A model generated the notes under the pieces. It was given only the letters and a program-made list of their open reading frames with translations, searched no databases and was not told the origin of the DNA. A DNA stretch of 5,985 nt from Pseudomonadota bacterium (lineage in GTDB: Bacteria > Pseudomonadota > Gammaproteobacteria > Pseudomonadales > UBA5518), in assembly GCA_963204845.1 (NCBI GenBank), contig CAUJIL010000048.1, positions 1 through 5,985 of the forward strand. Reading direction: 5' to 3'. A program made the translations under genes and the position numbers. Shown piece by piece: positions 1 through 5,702 of this stretch (position 1 is the stretch's first letter; the number at the start of each line of letters is the position of its first letter).

Positions 1-251
1 CGCACAACATCCTGGAGATCGATTACGATCGGATGGTGCGGGAGCCCGAGCCGTGCCTGCGCGAGTTGCTGGCGTTCCTGGACCTGCCCTGGGATCCTCG
101 CTGTCTGGAATTCCACCAGGTCGCGAATCGCGTCAGGACCGCCAGCGTCTGGCAGGTGCGCGAATCGCTGCACGCACACTCGTCGGGCCGCTGGCGCCAC
201 TACGCCCGGCATCTGGATGCGTTGCGCGGGGAATTGGGTATCGACCCGTAG
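1..251 (+). CDS. Sulfotransferase-family protein, C-terminal fragment (5' end outside window)
   Basis: The frame is open from the window edge (first full codon at position 3) to a TAG at 249-251, giving 82 residues. The visible part runs from an IDYDRMVREPEPCLRELLAFL segment through LPWDPRCLEFH and RTASVWQVRESLH to a final SGRWRHYARHLDAL block. This order (Y-x-x-(L/M)-V, then F-L-x-L-P-W-x-P, then T-A-S-x-x-Q-V-R, then G-R-W-x-x-Y) is typical of the C-terminal half of PAPS-dependent sulfotransferase domains, often fused to N-terminal TPR repeats in this type of bacterium. The N-terminal PAPS-binding loop is not in the window, so activity and any TPR part cannot be judged. The family would transfer sulfate from PAPS to an acceptor; the acceptor is unknown. 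The ATG at 33 is internal and not a credible start. The stop codon is part of the GTAG head of a REP element, so REP sequence begins at the very end of the gene. Confidence 0.78.
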   Translation, partial: HNILEIDYDRMVREPEPCLRELLAFLDLPWDPRCLEFHQVANRVRTASVWQVRESLHAHSSGRWRHYARHLDALRGELGIDP

Positions 252-303
252 GTTCGGCCTGTGGCCGAACAGGGTGAATGTCCGGGCACAGCCCGGACCT
301 ACA
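247..303. repeat. Pair of inverted GTAG-type REP stem-loops (BIME-like)
   Basis: Two 25-nt copies face each other. Copy 1 (247-271, +) has GTAG at 248-251 and an 8-bp stem 252-259/263-270 with a TGT loop. Copy 2 (279-303, read on -) has GTAG at 302-299 and an 8-bp stem 298-291/287-280, also with a TGT loop. A 7-nt spacer (272-278) separates them. The copies differ at five positions. Four of these form two stem base pairs in which both partners changed (T-A to C-G, and C-G to G-C), so pairing is preserved. The fifth is the first base of the repeat. A GTAG tetranucleotide followed by a stem is the signature of REP elements described in Stenotrophomonas (SMAG), usually mobilised by a RAYT-type Y1 transposase acting in trans. 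No such transposase is present here. Confidence 0.8.
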
Positions 304-333
304 AAAAAGGGCCAGCCCTCGCGGGCTGGCCCT
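303..333 (-). terminator. Rho-independent terminator of the TonB-dependent receptor gene
   Basis: On the minus strand a perfect 11-bp stem (333-323 pairing with 318-308, core AGGGCCAGCCC) with a 4-nt loop is followed directly by a T run (complement of 308-303). It lies 18 nt past the receptor stop codon, the expected place and orientation. In the plus direction the stem is followed by GTAGTGCC rather than a T run, so it should serve the minus strand mainly. The T run touches the GTAG head of the second REP copy. Confidence 0.9.
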
Positions 334-351
334 GTAGTGCCTTCGATCCGA

Positions 352-3228
352 TCAGAACGTCAGCGTGGCACCCACGAACAGGTACTGTCCGAGCGCGTCG
401 TACAGACCCGGGAAGGTGTTGCCGTTGCCGTTGATCGAGGGGCCAGCGTTGGAGCCCGCGATTTCCGGTTCGGTGTCCAGCAGGTTGTTGACGCCCAGAC
501 GTACCGAGGCGTTGTCGGTCACGCTCCACAGTGCCGCCAGATCGAAGTAGTCCACGCTGTCGAGATCAACCGACGACGAGCCGGAAACCATGTCCTCGAC
601 TTCGCCGATGTGGCGCCACGTCAAGCTGACGACCAGATCCCATGGAGTCGCCCACGTGCTGCGAAGCACGTTGCGGAAGTCCGGGGTCGGATAGCCGCAG
701 GCGTCGCCCCACATACCGGCGCAATCGTCAGTGTCCGCACCTTCGAACTCGGTCTGGTCCCACGAGTCGATGATGCCCATCGTGTTGTTGAACGACAGCG
801 TTCCCCACTCGCCGATGTCGAACTCGTAATCGGCAACGATGTCCCAGCCCTTCACGCGGAACGACGCGAGGTTGATGTTCGTCGCGACCACGTAGCCGGT
901 CGTTCCGACCCACAGCGAACCGGCCGCGCCACGAACGACCTGATCGCAGTAGCTGCCGCTCTCCAGACACTCGTCGAGGATCGTCTGCTCGGTCAGCGTG
1001 TCGATCGCCTTTTCGACCTCGATATCGTAATAGTCGATCGTGACAGTCAGACCGTCGATGAAGTTGGGCGACAGCACCACGCCGGCCGAGTAGGTATCGG
1101 ACTCCTCGGGCTCAAGGTCCGGATTGCCTCCCTGCAGGGTGTTGTACTGGTTGGCCGGCGAGTCGGGCGGACCACCGGCGTCCCATACCGCCTGGGTCAC
1201 GCCGGTACGCGCACACTGCTCGAAGGTGTAACCCGCCGCACTCAGTCCGTTATCGACACCGCTGCAGGGATCGGCGTCCATGTCGAACAGGTTCAGGCCC
1301 TGCGGCTGGAACATCTCGCGCAGGTTCGCGGCGCGGATCGCGCGCTGGTAGCTGGCGCGGAACTTGATCTGCTCGTCCACCGCCCACGATGCCGCGAACC
1401 TGTAGGTATCGGCCGTCTGGTCGGTGTCGTAATCGGAATAGCGATAACCGAGATCCAACGTGATCGCCTGCGCGTACGCCGCGCCCTCTACCAGCGGGAT
1501 GCTCGTCTCCGTGTAGAACTCCTTCACGTCGTAGCCGCCGGCGACCGGCAGCGAGGGGCCGCCCTGGCCCGCACCGTCGCCCGACTGGAAGCCGGAGTCC
1601 GGGTTGTACTCCATGTTCTCCTCGCGGTATTCGATACCGAACACCACGTCGACACCGTTCTGCGCCGAAGGCAGCTTCACGCCGTAGTCACCGAGGTTGC
1701 CCGCTACGAAGGCCGAAAACACCGACTGGTCGGTGGTGCCGCGCGCGAACAGCGGGAGCACCAGGTAATCGATCATGTCCTGCGTTACCGCACCAGTCTG
1801 GAACAGATTCCAGGGCACGCAACTCGGGTCAGGACCGTCGATAACCGAGCGACAGACGATCTCGTCGCTGTCCGGATCACGCACCGCATCCATGGCGCGG
1901 ATGATCTTGGTCGTGCTCAGGTCATTGAGGTAGGTGTTCTCCATGCTGACTTCGCCGTACTGGTACGACACGTCGTAACGCCAGTTATCGTCGATGTCAC
2001 CCTTCAACCCGAACACGCCGCGCATCGAGGTGTGTCGCAGGTCCTGCTGGCGCGGGCCTCCTTCCACGTTGCGGCGGCCTACGTAGGCTGTGACCGCGTC
2101 GGTTTCACCGTCGCAGCCGATCGCGTCGAACTGCTGCTCCGACAGAAACGGGTTTTCACAGCTGATGGTGTTGGTCACGAAGAAGTTGCCCGACGGAGCG
2201 ATCTGCGACACCGTGCGATCGTCCATGAACATCAGCTGCGTGTACGCCGTGACGTGCTCGTTCACGTCGTAATGCGCGAACGCACCGGCCGTGTAGCGCT
2301 CGTCGGGGCGCTGCCAGTAGTTCAGCGGACCGTAGTTGTACAGCGTGCCGGCACGCGGTACGAACTGGTTGCCTTGCACCTTGTAATCGAAGTTCTCGAA
2401 GTCGGTGATGCGACCCTCGGGGATCGTTCCCGATCCGGCGCACGACGCGACGCCGCCACCGAGTGCGCAGGCGCTGTAGTCACGCGCCTCCTGGGTCAAC
2501 CCCTCGACATCGCGGTAGGTAGCGTAGGCAACCACATTGCCGCGGCCTTCGTTCAGGTTGCCGCCGATGATGAAGGTCAGGTCGTCGATGTCACCGTCCA
2601 TCTCGGTGCCGCTGGCGACATCGAAACCTTTTGCCTTGGCCAGCTTGGACGTGACGTTGCCGTCGTTGTCGTGCCGATACCGGCTGGTCTGGACGTCGAG
2701 TTTCACGCCTTCGAAGTCGTCGATCATGATGAAGTTCACGACCCCCGCCACGGCATCCGAGCCGTAGGTCGAGGAGGCGCCGCCCGTCAGTATTTCCACG
2801 CGGCTGATCAGTGCGCCGGGAATCTGGTTGATGTCAGCGCCGTCGCCGCCCTGGATCGGCGAGCCGGCGGGCATCCGCTTGCCGTCGACCAGAACCAGCG
2901 TACGGTTGTCGCCGAGGTTGCGCAGATTGATCGTCGCGGTGCCGGTGGCGCCGTTCGACTGGCCCGTGCCCTGGCTTTGATAGACCTGCGGCAGGTCCTT
3001 CATCACGTCCTCGAGACGGGTGATACCGGTCATCGACAGCTGCTCGGCATCGAGCTGGGTCACCGGGCTCGAGGTCACGAGGTTCGCCTTCATGATGCGC
3101 GAGCCCGTGACCACGATCTCCTCGAGCTGGTTCTGCGACGACTGCGCGAACAGCGGCATGGACATGACGACAGTCGTCAGGCCCAGTGCGGCACGTACCG
3201 CCAGCGTCAGTTGTTTTTTCTGCAGCAT
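352..3228 (-). CDS. TonB-dependent outer-membrane receptor
   Basis: A complete 958-residue protein. The ATG at 3228 is chosen because it begins a classical signal peptide (MLQKKQLTLAVRAALG, hydrophobic core, likely cleavage after LFA at residue 28) and has AGAGGGG 7 nt upstream; the longer open frame to 3327 adds a non-secretory Arg-rich stretch. After a TonB-box-like EEIVVTGSRI (36-45) comes the plug domain, about 48-178, with INLRNLG, RTLVLVDGKRMP, ISRVEILTGGASSTYGSDAVAGVVN. The remaining ~780 residues are the 22-strand beta-barrel, including RASYQRAIRAANLREMFQP, GNPDLEPEESDTYSAGV, and a last strand ending in Phe, as outer-membrane barrels do. The role is TonB/ExbB/ExbD-driven uptake across the outer membrane. 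The substrate is not evident: there is no adjacent siderophore, vitamin or glycan-degradation gene and no FecR/FecI-type N-terminal signalling extension. Twelve cysteines occur as six close pairs (254/263, 357/372, 459/470, 655/672, 754/761, 836/844). The gene has its own terminator and is probably monocistronic. Confidence 0.95.
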   Translation of the reverse strand: MLQKKQLTLAVRAALGLTTVVMSMPLFAQSSQNQLEEIVVTGSRIMKANLVTSSPVTQLDAEQLSMTGITRLEDVMKDLPQVYQSQGTGQSNGATGTATINLRNLGDNRTLVLVDGKRMPAGSPIQGGDGADINQIPGALISRVEILTGGASSTYGSDAVAGVVNFIMIDDFEGVKLDVQTSRYRHDNDGNVTSKLAKAKGFDVASGTEMDGDIDDLTFIIGGNLNEGRGNVVAYATYRDVEGLTQEARDYSACALGGGVASCAGSGTIPEGRITDFENFDYKVQGNQFVPRAGTLYNYGPLNYWQRPDERYTAGAFAHYDVNEHVTAYTQLMFMDDRTVSQIAPSGNFFVTNTISCENPFLSEQQFDAIGCDGETDAVTAYVGRRNVEGGPRQQDLRHTSMRGVFGLKGDIDDNWRYDVSYQYGEVSMENTYLNDLSTTKIIRAMDAVRDPDSDEIVCRSVIDGPDPSCVPWNLFQTGAVTQDMIDYLVLPLFARGTTDQSVFSAFVAGNLGDYGVKLPSAQNGVDVVFGIEYREENMEYNPDSGFQSGDGAGQGGPSLPVAGGYDVKEFYTETSIPLVEGAAYAQAITLDLGYRYSDYDTDQTADTYRFAASWAVDEQIKFRASYQRAIRAANLREMFQPQGLNLFDMDADPCSGVDNGLSAAGYTFEQCARTGVTQAVWDAGGPPDSPANQYNTLQGGNPDLEPEESDTYSAGVVLSPNFIDGLTVTIDYYDIEVEKAIDTLTEQTILDECLESGSYCDQVVRGAAGSLWVGTTGYVVATNINLASFRVKGWDIVADYEFDIGEWGTLSFNNTMGIIDSWDQTEFEGADTDDCAGMWGDACGYPTPDFRNVLRSTWATPWDLVVSLTWRHIGEVEDMVSGSSSVDLDSVDYFDLAALWSVTDNASVRLGVNNLLDTEPEIAGSNAGPSINGNGNTFPGLYDALGQYLFVGATLTF

Positions 3229-3235
3229 GTTGAAT

Positions 3236-3242
3236 CCCCTCT
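3236..3242 (-). promoter_or_regulatory. Ribosome binding site of the TonB-dependent receptor gene
   Basis: Read on the minus strand the site is AGAGGGG, 7 nt before the ATG at 3228. It decides between this ATG and the upstream in-frame ATG at 3327, which would bury the signal peptide behind 33 basic residues. Confidence 0.8.
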
Positions 3243-3338
3243 GGTTTTTTGGTTTCGCACGCCTGCTCCATAAACGGGTCCGCTGGCGATTGCCAACAGG
3301 AGACGAACGGTGCGGGGAGTACCTCAAACTACCTGGAC

Positions 3339-3367
3339 AGAATAAACGTGAAATTTTGGTAATTCAG
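3339..3367 (-). promoter_or_regulatory. Weak candidate promoter of the TonB-dependent receptor gene
   Basis: The only AT-rich island upstream of the receptor gene is about 3339-3365. On the minus strand it can be read as CTGAAT (3367-3362), a 17-nt spacer and TATTCT (3344-3339), which match the sigma-70 consensus at 3/6 and 4/6 positions. Transcription would start near 3332, giving a leader of about 104 nt. The match is poor; an activator-dependent or alternative-sigma promoter is equally possible. Confidence 0.25.
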
Positions 3368-3409
3368 GGAACTCTCTTCTCGACCGTTCAGGACTGCTGT
3401 TCAGGCGGC

Positions 3410-3439
3410 GTGACAGGCAGAGCAATGCGGGCGTAGAAT
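3410..3439 (+). promoter_or_regulatory. Sigma-70 promoter of the small lipoprotein gene
   Basis: GTGACA (3410-3415, 5/6 match to the -35 consensus), an 18-nt spacer and TAGAAT (3434-3439, 5/6 match to the -10 consensus). Transcription should begin near 3446, leaving a short leader of about 29 nt that contains the AAGGA ribosome binding site. The match suggests constitutive housekeeping expression. Confidence 0.65.
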
Positions 3440-3460
3440 GCCCCGCCGGTTCAACACAAA

Positions 3461-3465
3461 AAGGA
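3461..3465 (+). promoter_or_regulatory. Ribosome binding site of the lipoprotein gene
   Basis: AAGGA lies 9 nt before the ATG at 3475 but only 3 nt before the in-frame ATG at 3469. The spacing favours 3475 as the true start, giving 103 rather than 105 residues. Confidence 0.65.
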
Positions 3466-3474
3466 CGAATGCCC

Positions 3475-3786
3475 ATGAAGAGCTTGCGAATCCCGGCGTT
3501 GATCACGGCGCTCATGCTGGTAGGTGCCTGTGCCGGGCAGGACCAGCCGCCTGCGGCGACCACCGCACCCGCACCCGCTGCGGCCCCGGAGGCGGTTGCC
3601 GCAACGGACGCGCCGGCTGCGGCGGAGGACCGAATGATCTGCAAGCACATCGCGCCGACCGGCTCGCGGATCGCCAAGAAAACCTGCATGAAGGCGAGCC
3701 AGTGGGAACAGGCCCAACGCGATGCGCGCGAGGCAACCGACACGATCCAGCGCAACTCGCGGCAGAAATACGCCCCCGGATCCTGA
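3475..3786 (+). CDS. Small predicted lipoprotein with a C-terminal CX14C motif
   Basis: The product is 103 residues. It opens with a lipoprotein signal peptide (MKSLRIPALITALMLVGAC) whose lipobox V-G-A-C makes Cys19 the lipidated residue. The residue after it is Ala, not Asp, which in gammaproteobacteria favours sorting to the outer membrane. An Ala/Pro-rich linker (about 24-50) follows, then a compact charged domain: MICKHIAPTGSRIAKKTCMKASQ with Cys56 and Cys71 (CX14C), a central G-S-R, and a helical tail WEQAQRDAREATDTIQRN. Small exported proteins with a C-x(n)-G-(S/T)-R-x(n)-C-x(n)-W pattern recur in Xanthomonadales and related proteobacteria as uncharacterised proteins; I do not know a function. 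The two cysteines probably form a disulfide in the periplasm. It has its own promoter, is divergent from the receptor gene and convergent with the sigma operon, so it is probably transcribed alone. Confidence 0.85.
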   Translation: MKSLRIPALITALMLVGACAGQDQPPAATTAPAPAAAPEAVAATDAPAAAEDRMICKHIAPTGSRIAKKTCMKASQWEQAQRDAREATDTIQRNSRQKYAPGS

Positions 3787-3793
3787 GGGGGCG
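3771..3793. other. Inverted repeat between the convergent lipoprotein and putative anti-sigma genes
   Basis: CGCCCCC (3771-3777) and GGGGGCG (3787-3793) form a perfect 7-bp stem around a 9-nt loop that includes the lipoprotein stop codon. It lies in the junction of two convergent genes whose stops are only 20 bp apart. There is no T run on either side, so it is at most a weak or Rho-assisted transcription barrier. Confidence 0.4.
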
Positions 3794-3806
3794 GCGGGTC
3801 GTCCGC

Positions 3807-4121
3807 TCAGAACGCGCGCCGCACCGGCTCGGCCAGCAGCACGCCGGCCATGCAGGCGAGCATCAGCGCGGCGCCTATCCAGGTGATCTGGGCGGCCTCG
3901 ACGAGCACGCGCAGGAACGGCTCCAGCGGGAACTGCGACGCGGCGATCGCCGAACCGGTGGCCGCGCCGGCCAGCACGATCCAGTCCTTTTCCTTCACGA
4001 CCCGCGGCGCGGGCGCCGGCGGCAGCGCCGCCATCACGCGCTGCGTGAATCCGCGGTCCTCGATGCGCGGCTCGTGCGTGCGCAGCGCGCGGGCGAGCCA
4101 GTCGTCGTCATGTGCCGTCAT
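3807..4121 (-). CDS. Small two-helix membrane protein, probable anti-sigma factor (DUF5056-like)
   Basis: The product is 104 residues. A cytoplasmic-looking N-terminal segment of about 45 residues (MTAHDDDWLARALRTHEPRIEDRGFTQRVMAALPPAP) precedes two transmembrane helices, roughly 47-65 (WIVLAGAATGSAIAAS) and 79-97 (ITWIGAALMLACMAGVLL), and a short basic end. The D-x-G-F-(T/S)-x-R-V-M-x-x-L-P motif after an acidic W-L-x-x-A-L start resembles DUF5056-type proteins, which commonly sit behind ECF sigma genes. It lacks the HX3CX2C zinc motif of ZAS anti-sigma factors. The ATG at 4121 lies inside the sigma gene (14-nt overlap) and has its own strong ribosome binding site, so translation is probably coupled. 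Gene order and topology make an anti-sigma role likely: the N-terminal segment would bind the sigma factor at the membrane. This role is inferred, not shown. Confidence 0.8.
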   Translation of the reverse strand: MTAHDDDWLARALRTHEPRIEDRGFTQRVMAALPPAPAPRVVKEKDWIVLAGAATGSAIAASQFPLEPFLRVLVEAAQITWIGAALMLACMAGVLLAEPVRRAF

Positions 4122-4659
4122 GGTCGAATCCCTCCTGCCAGTCGCTCAGCAGCTCCTGCAATTTCTGGCGGCCGCGCAGCACGTGGGTCTTCACGGTGCC
4201 GATCGGCAAGCCCATTATGTCCGCAATCTCCGGGTGCGAGAACCCGCGTTGCAACGCCAGATGCACCGCATCGCGCTGCCCCGGCGCCAGCTGCCCCAGC
4301 GCGGCTTCGTAATCCTCCATGAACGCGCGCCGCTCGGCGCCGTCGCCAGTCAGTGCATGGTGCTCCGCGACCTCTTCGGTGGGCGGCTCGTGGCGGCGCA
4401 CCTCGCTGAGGAAGCAGCGGTACCCGATGCGGTACAGCCAGGTGCGAAAACCGCTGTCGCCGCGAAACGCCGCCAGTGCGCGGTAGGCCCGGATGAAGGT
4501 CTCCTGGGCCAGGTCGTCGGCGAGCGCGGCGTTGCCGTGCGTGAAACGCCGCAACGTGGCGCGCAGCGCCGACTGGTGGCGCTCGACCAGCACGCCGAAG
4601 GCCTGACGTCCGTCAGGCCCCAGCGCGCGCGCCACCAGCTGTTCGTCGCTCGCGTCCAT
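4108..4659 (-). CDS. ECF-type RNA polymerase sigma factor (sigma-70 family)
   Basis: The product is 183 residues, the usual length for an ECF (group 4) sigma factor, with regions 2 and 4 only. Region 2 spans about 20-90 (FGVLVERHQSALRATLRRF, then ADDLAQETFIRAYRAL for core binding, then FRTWLYRIGYRCFLSEVRR for -10 recognition). A short linker (91-117) leads to region 4, about 118-172, with the helix-turn-helix FSHPEIADIMGLPIGTVKTHVLRGRQKL that reads the -35 element. The ATG at 4659 has AGGA (4672-4669) 9 nt upstream. There is no C-terminal SnoaL-like or other extension, so control is probably by an anti-sigma factor. The gene starts 19 nt after the DUF6249-like gene ends and overlaps the next gene by 14 nt, making a three-gene operon. 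The regulon is unknown, and I see no convincing autoregulated ECF promoter upstream of the operon. Confidence 0.93.
   Translation of the reverse strand: MDASDEQLVARALGPDGRQAFGVLVERHQSALRATLRRFTHGNAALADDLAQETFIRAYRALAAFRGDSGFRTWLYRIGYRCFLSEVRRHEPPTEEVAEHHALTGDGAERRAFMEDYEAALGQLAPGQRDAVHLALQRGFSHPEIADIMGLPIGTVKTHVLRGRQKLQELLSDWQEGFDHDGT
4130..4136 (-). promoter_or_regulatory. Ribosome binding site of the putative anti-sigma gene, inside the sigma gene
   Basis: AGGAGGG on the minus strand lies 8 nt before the ATG at 4121. It is near-perfect and stronger than the AGGA of the sigma gene. Lying within the last codons of the sigma gene, it should let ribosomes re-initiate or enter independently, so the membrane partner may be made in excess of the sigma factor. 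Confidence 0.8.
4600..4619 (-). other. Perfect hairpin within the start of the sigma coding sequence
   Basis: GGCCTGACG (4600-4608) and CGTCAGGCC (4611-4619) are perfect inverted arms of 9 nt separated by 2 nt. In the mRNA a stem of about 8 bp with a 4-nt loop should form over codons 14-20 (GPDGRQA), about 40-60 nt after the start codon. Confidence 0.5.
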
Positions 4660-4678
4660 CGCGCGGCGTCCTGGCGTC

Positions 4679-5536
4679 TCAGGCGCCCGGGGTGCCGGCC
4701 GACTGCTTGCGCTCGATGTTCCAGACGGCGAGCTGCGCCACGCCGATGCAGAGCGGGATCAGGCCGAGCGCGGCCACGTCGGCCCCGGCCAGCGCGAACA
4801 GCGCCACCCCGATACCGATCCCCAGCGCCACGTTCGTCATGCCGCGCGACAGCGTGGTCTTGCCGCTGTGCTTGCCCTTGTCGAGCGCATCCAGCAGCTC
4901 CACCGGCACGTCGCGGCCCTGTTCGATCACGCGATCGATGGTCTGGTGCACCATTTCCCGCTTGCGGCGGTTGTTGGCGCTGACGATCGCCACCACCAGT
5001 ACCGGCCCGCCGAACAACAGCACGATCGCCGCGACCGCGGGAATCAGCTCGGCCCAGTGATCGCCGGACCCGCGCTCGCGGCGCGGCGGTTCACGCCCCT
5101 CGCGCACTGCCTCGAGTTCGCGCACCGCGGCGCGCAGTTCCTCGAGGTCCTTGTCGTCGATCTCGCGGCGCACCTCCTCGGGCAGCTCGGCCAGCGCCTG
5201 CTCGAGTTCGTTGGCGATACGGTCCGCGATGCGCCCGGCGATCTGCACCCGCGCCGATTCCTCGTCGTGCTTGCCGTCGACGCTGATCACCAGGCCGCGC
5301 GGATCGTCCTCGCTGCCGCCGATGCGGAGCGAAAAGCCGCCCTTGTCAGCCTCGGCGGCCGGCGGGGCGTCCGCTGCGACGGGCGGCGGCACGGTGCCGG
5401 CGGCCGCCTCGATGGCGGGCGCGGGCGTGGCCGGCGCCGCGGTGGCTTCGTCGGCGGCCCAACCGGGCGCCGCGCCGAGCGCCAGCGTGAACGCGGCGAC
5501 GAGCAGGTAAACGGAGAGGTGACGTGCAATGTTCAT
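4679..5536 (-). CDS. DUF6249-like membrane protein with periplasmic coiled-coil segment
   Basis: The product is 285 residues. The ATG at 5536 begins a signal peptide (MNIARHLSVYLLVAAFTLALGAAPGWA, likely cleavage after residue 27) and has GAGGA 8 nt upstream; the open frame continues to 5809 but that part is low-complexity and overlaps intergenic sequence. An Ala/Pro-rich linker (28-63) is followed by a short beta-like segment (FSLRIGG, GLVISVDGK) and a charged helical region, about 93-155, likely a coiled coil. Then come a transmembrane helix (163-186), a basic cytoplasmic segment (NNRRKREMVHQTIDRVIEQGRDVPVELLDAL), and one or two more helices (about 232-272). The IPAVAAIVLLFGGPVLVVAIV helix with the R-x-I-E-x-G-x-(D/E)-(V/I)-P segment matches the DUF6249 family of unknown function. 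It is the first gene of the sigma operon, so it may sense or transmit an envelope signal; this is inferred from position alone. Confidence 0.85.
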   Translation of the reverse strand: MNIARHLSVYLLVAAFTLALGAAPGWAADEATAAPATPAPAIEAAAGTVPPPVAADAPPAAEADKGGFSLRIGGSEDDPRGLVISVDGKHDEESARVQIAGRIADRIANELEQALAELPEEVRREIDDKDLEELRAAVRELEAVREGREPPRRERGSGDHWAELIPAVAAIVLLFGGPVLVVAIVSANNRRKREMVHQTIDRVIEQGRDVPVELLDALDKGKHSGKTTLSRGMTNVALGIGIGVALFALAGADVAALGLIPLCIGVAQLAVWNIERKQSAGTPGA

Positions 5537-5544
5537 GGTGCGGA

Positions 5545-5549
5545 TCCTC
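5545..5549 (-). promoter_or_regulatory. Ribosome binding site of the DUF6249-like gene
   Basis: GAGGA on the minus strand lies 8 nt before the ATG at 5536 and supports that start over upstream in-frame codons. The 166-nt gap to the upstream TPR-like gene leaves room for a promoter, but no good -35/-10 pair is visible there. Confidence 0.7.
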
Positions 5550-5657
5550 GTCGCTAAGCCGGGAACTGGCCCCGGCCTTCGACCGGGTCTTGCCCATACA
5601 GACGCAGGCGAATGTCGCGTGGATTCAGTCAAGGTAAAATTCCGTGCGGCACCGGAC

Positions 5658-5695
5658 CACGGCGCCAGCACGGCGCCAGCACGGCGCCAGCACGG
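5658..5695. repeat. 11-bp tandem repeat (about 3.5 copies)
   Basis: The unit CACGGCGCCAG is repeated exactly at 5658-5668, 5669-5679 and 5680-5690, followed by a partial copy CACGG (5691-5695). Each unit contains the palindrome GGCGCC, so neighbouring units can pair as GGCGCC-AGCAC-GGCGCC hairpins on either strand. The array lies 8-45 bp beyond the stop of the TPR-like gene and upstream of the sigma operon. No T run follows, so it is not a normal intrinsic terminator. Confidence 0.85.
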
Positions 5696-5702
5696 TGTGG
5701 CA

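Noticed and set aside
217..3273. A 1018-codon open frame on the plus strand, antisense to the receptor gene
   Set aside because: It is codon-aligned antisense to the receptor. It stays open only because the receptor avoids TTA, CTA and TCA codons, as GC-rich genes do. Its translation is Arg/Val/His-rich without domains, and it runs through the terminator and REP pair.
3438..4322. Plus-strand open frame of 294 codons overlapping the lipoprotein gene in another frame
   Set aside because: Its start lies at the lipoprotein promoter -10 and its product is Arg/Gly-rich without motifs, whereas the lipoprotein frame has a lipobox, a ribosome binding site and a promoter.
3850..4983. Plus-strand open frame of 377 codons across the sigma and putative anti-sigma genes
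   Set aside because: It is antisense to well-supported sigma-factor genes, Arg/Ala-rich and low in complexity at its end, and shows no family motif.
4868..5557. Plus-strand open frame of 229 codons antisense to the DUF6249-like gene
   Set aside because: The minus strand has a signal peptide, transmembrane helices and a ribosome binding site. The plus translation is Arg/Gly/His-rich with no recognisable domain.
5627..5643. Possible promoter elements of the sigma operon: TTGACT (5632-5627, -) and an ECF-like GGAATTTT (5643-5636, -)
   Set aside because: No acceptable -10 hexamer lies 15-19 nt from TTGACT, and no CGTC- or TCTGA-type -10 lies 16-17 nt from GGAAT, so neither autoregulation nor a sigma-70 promoter can be claimed.
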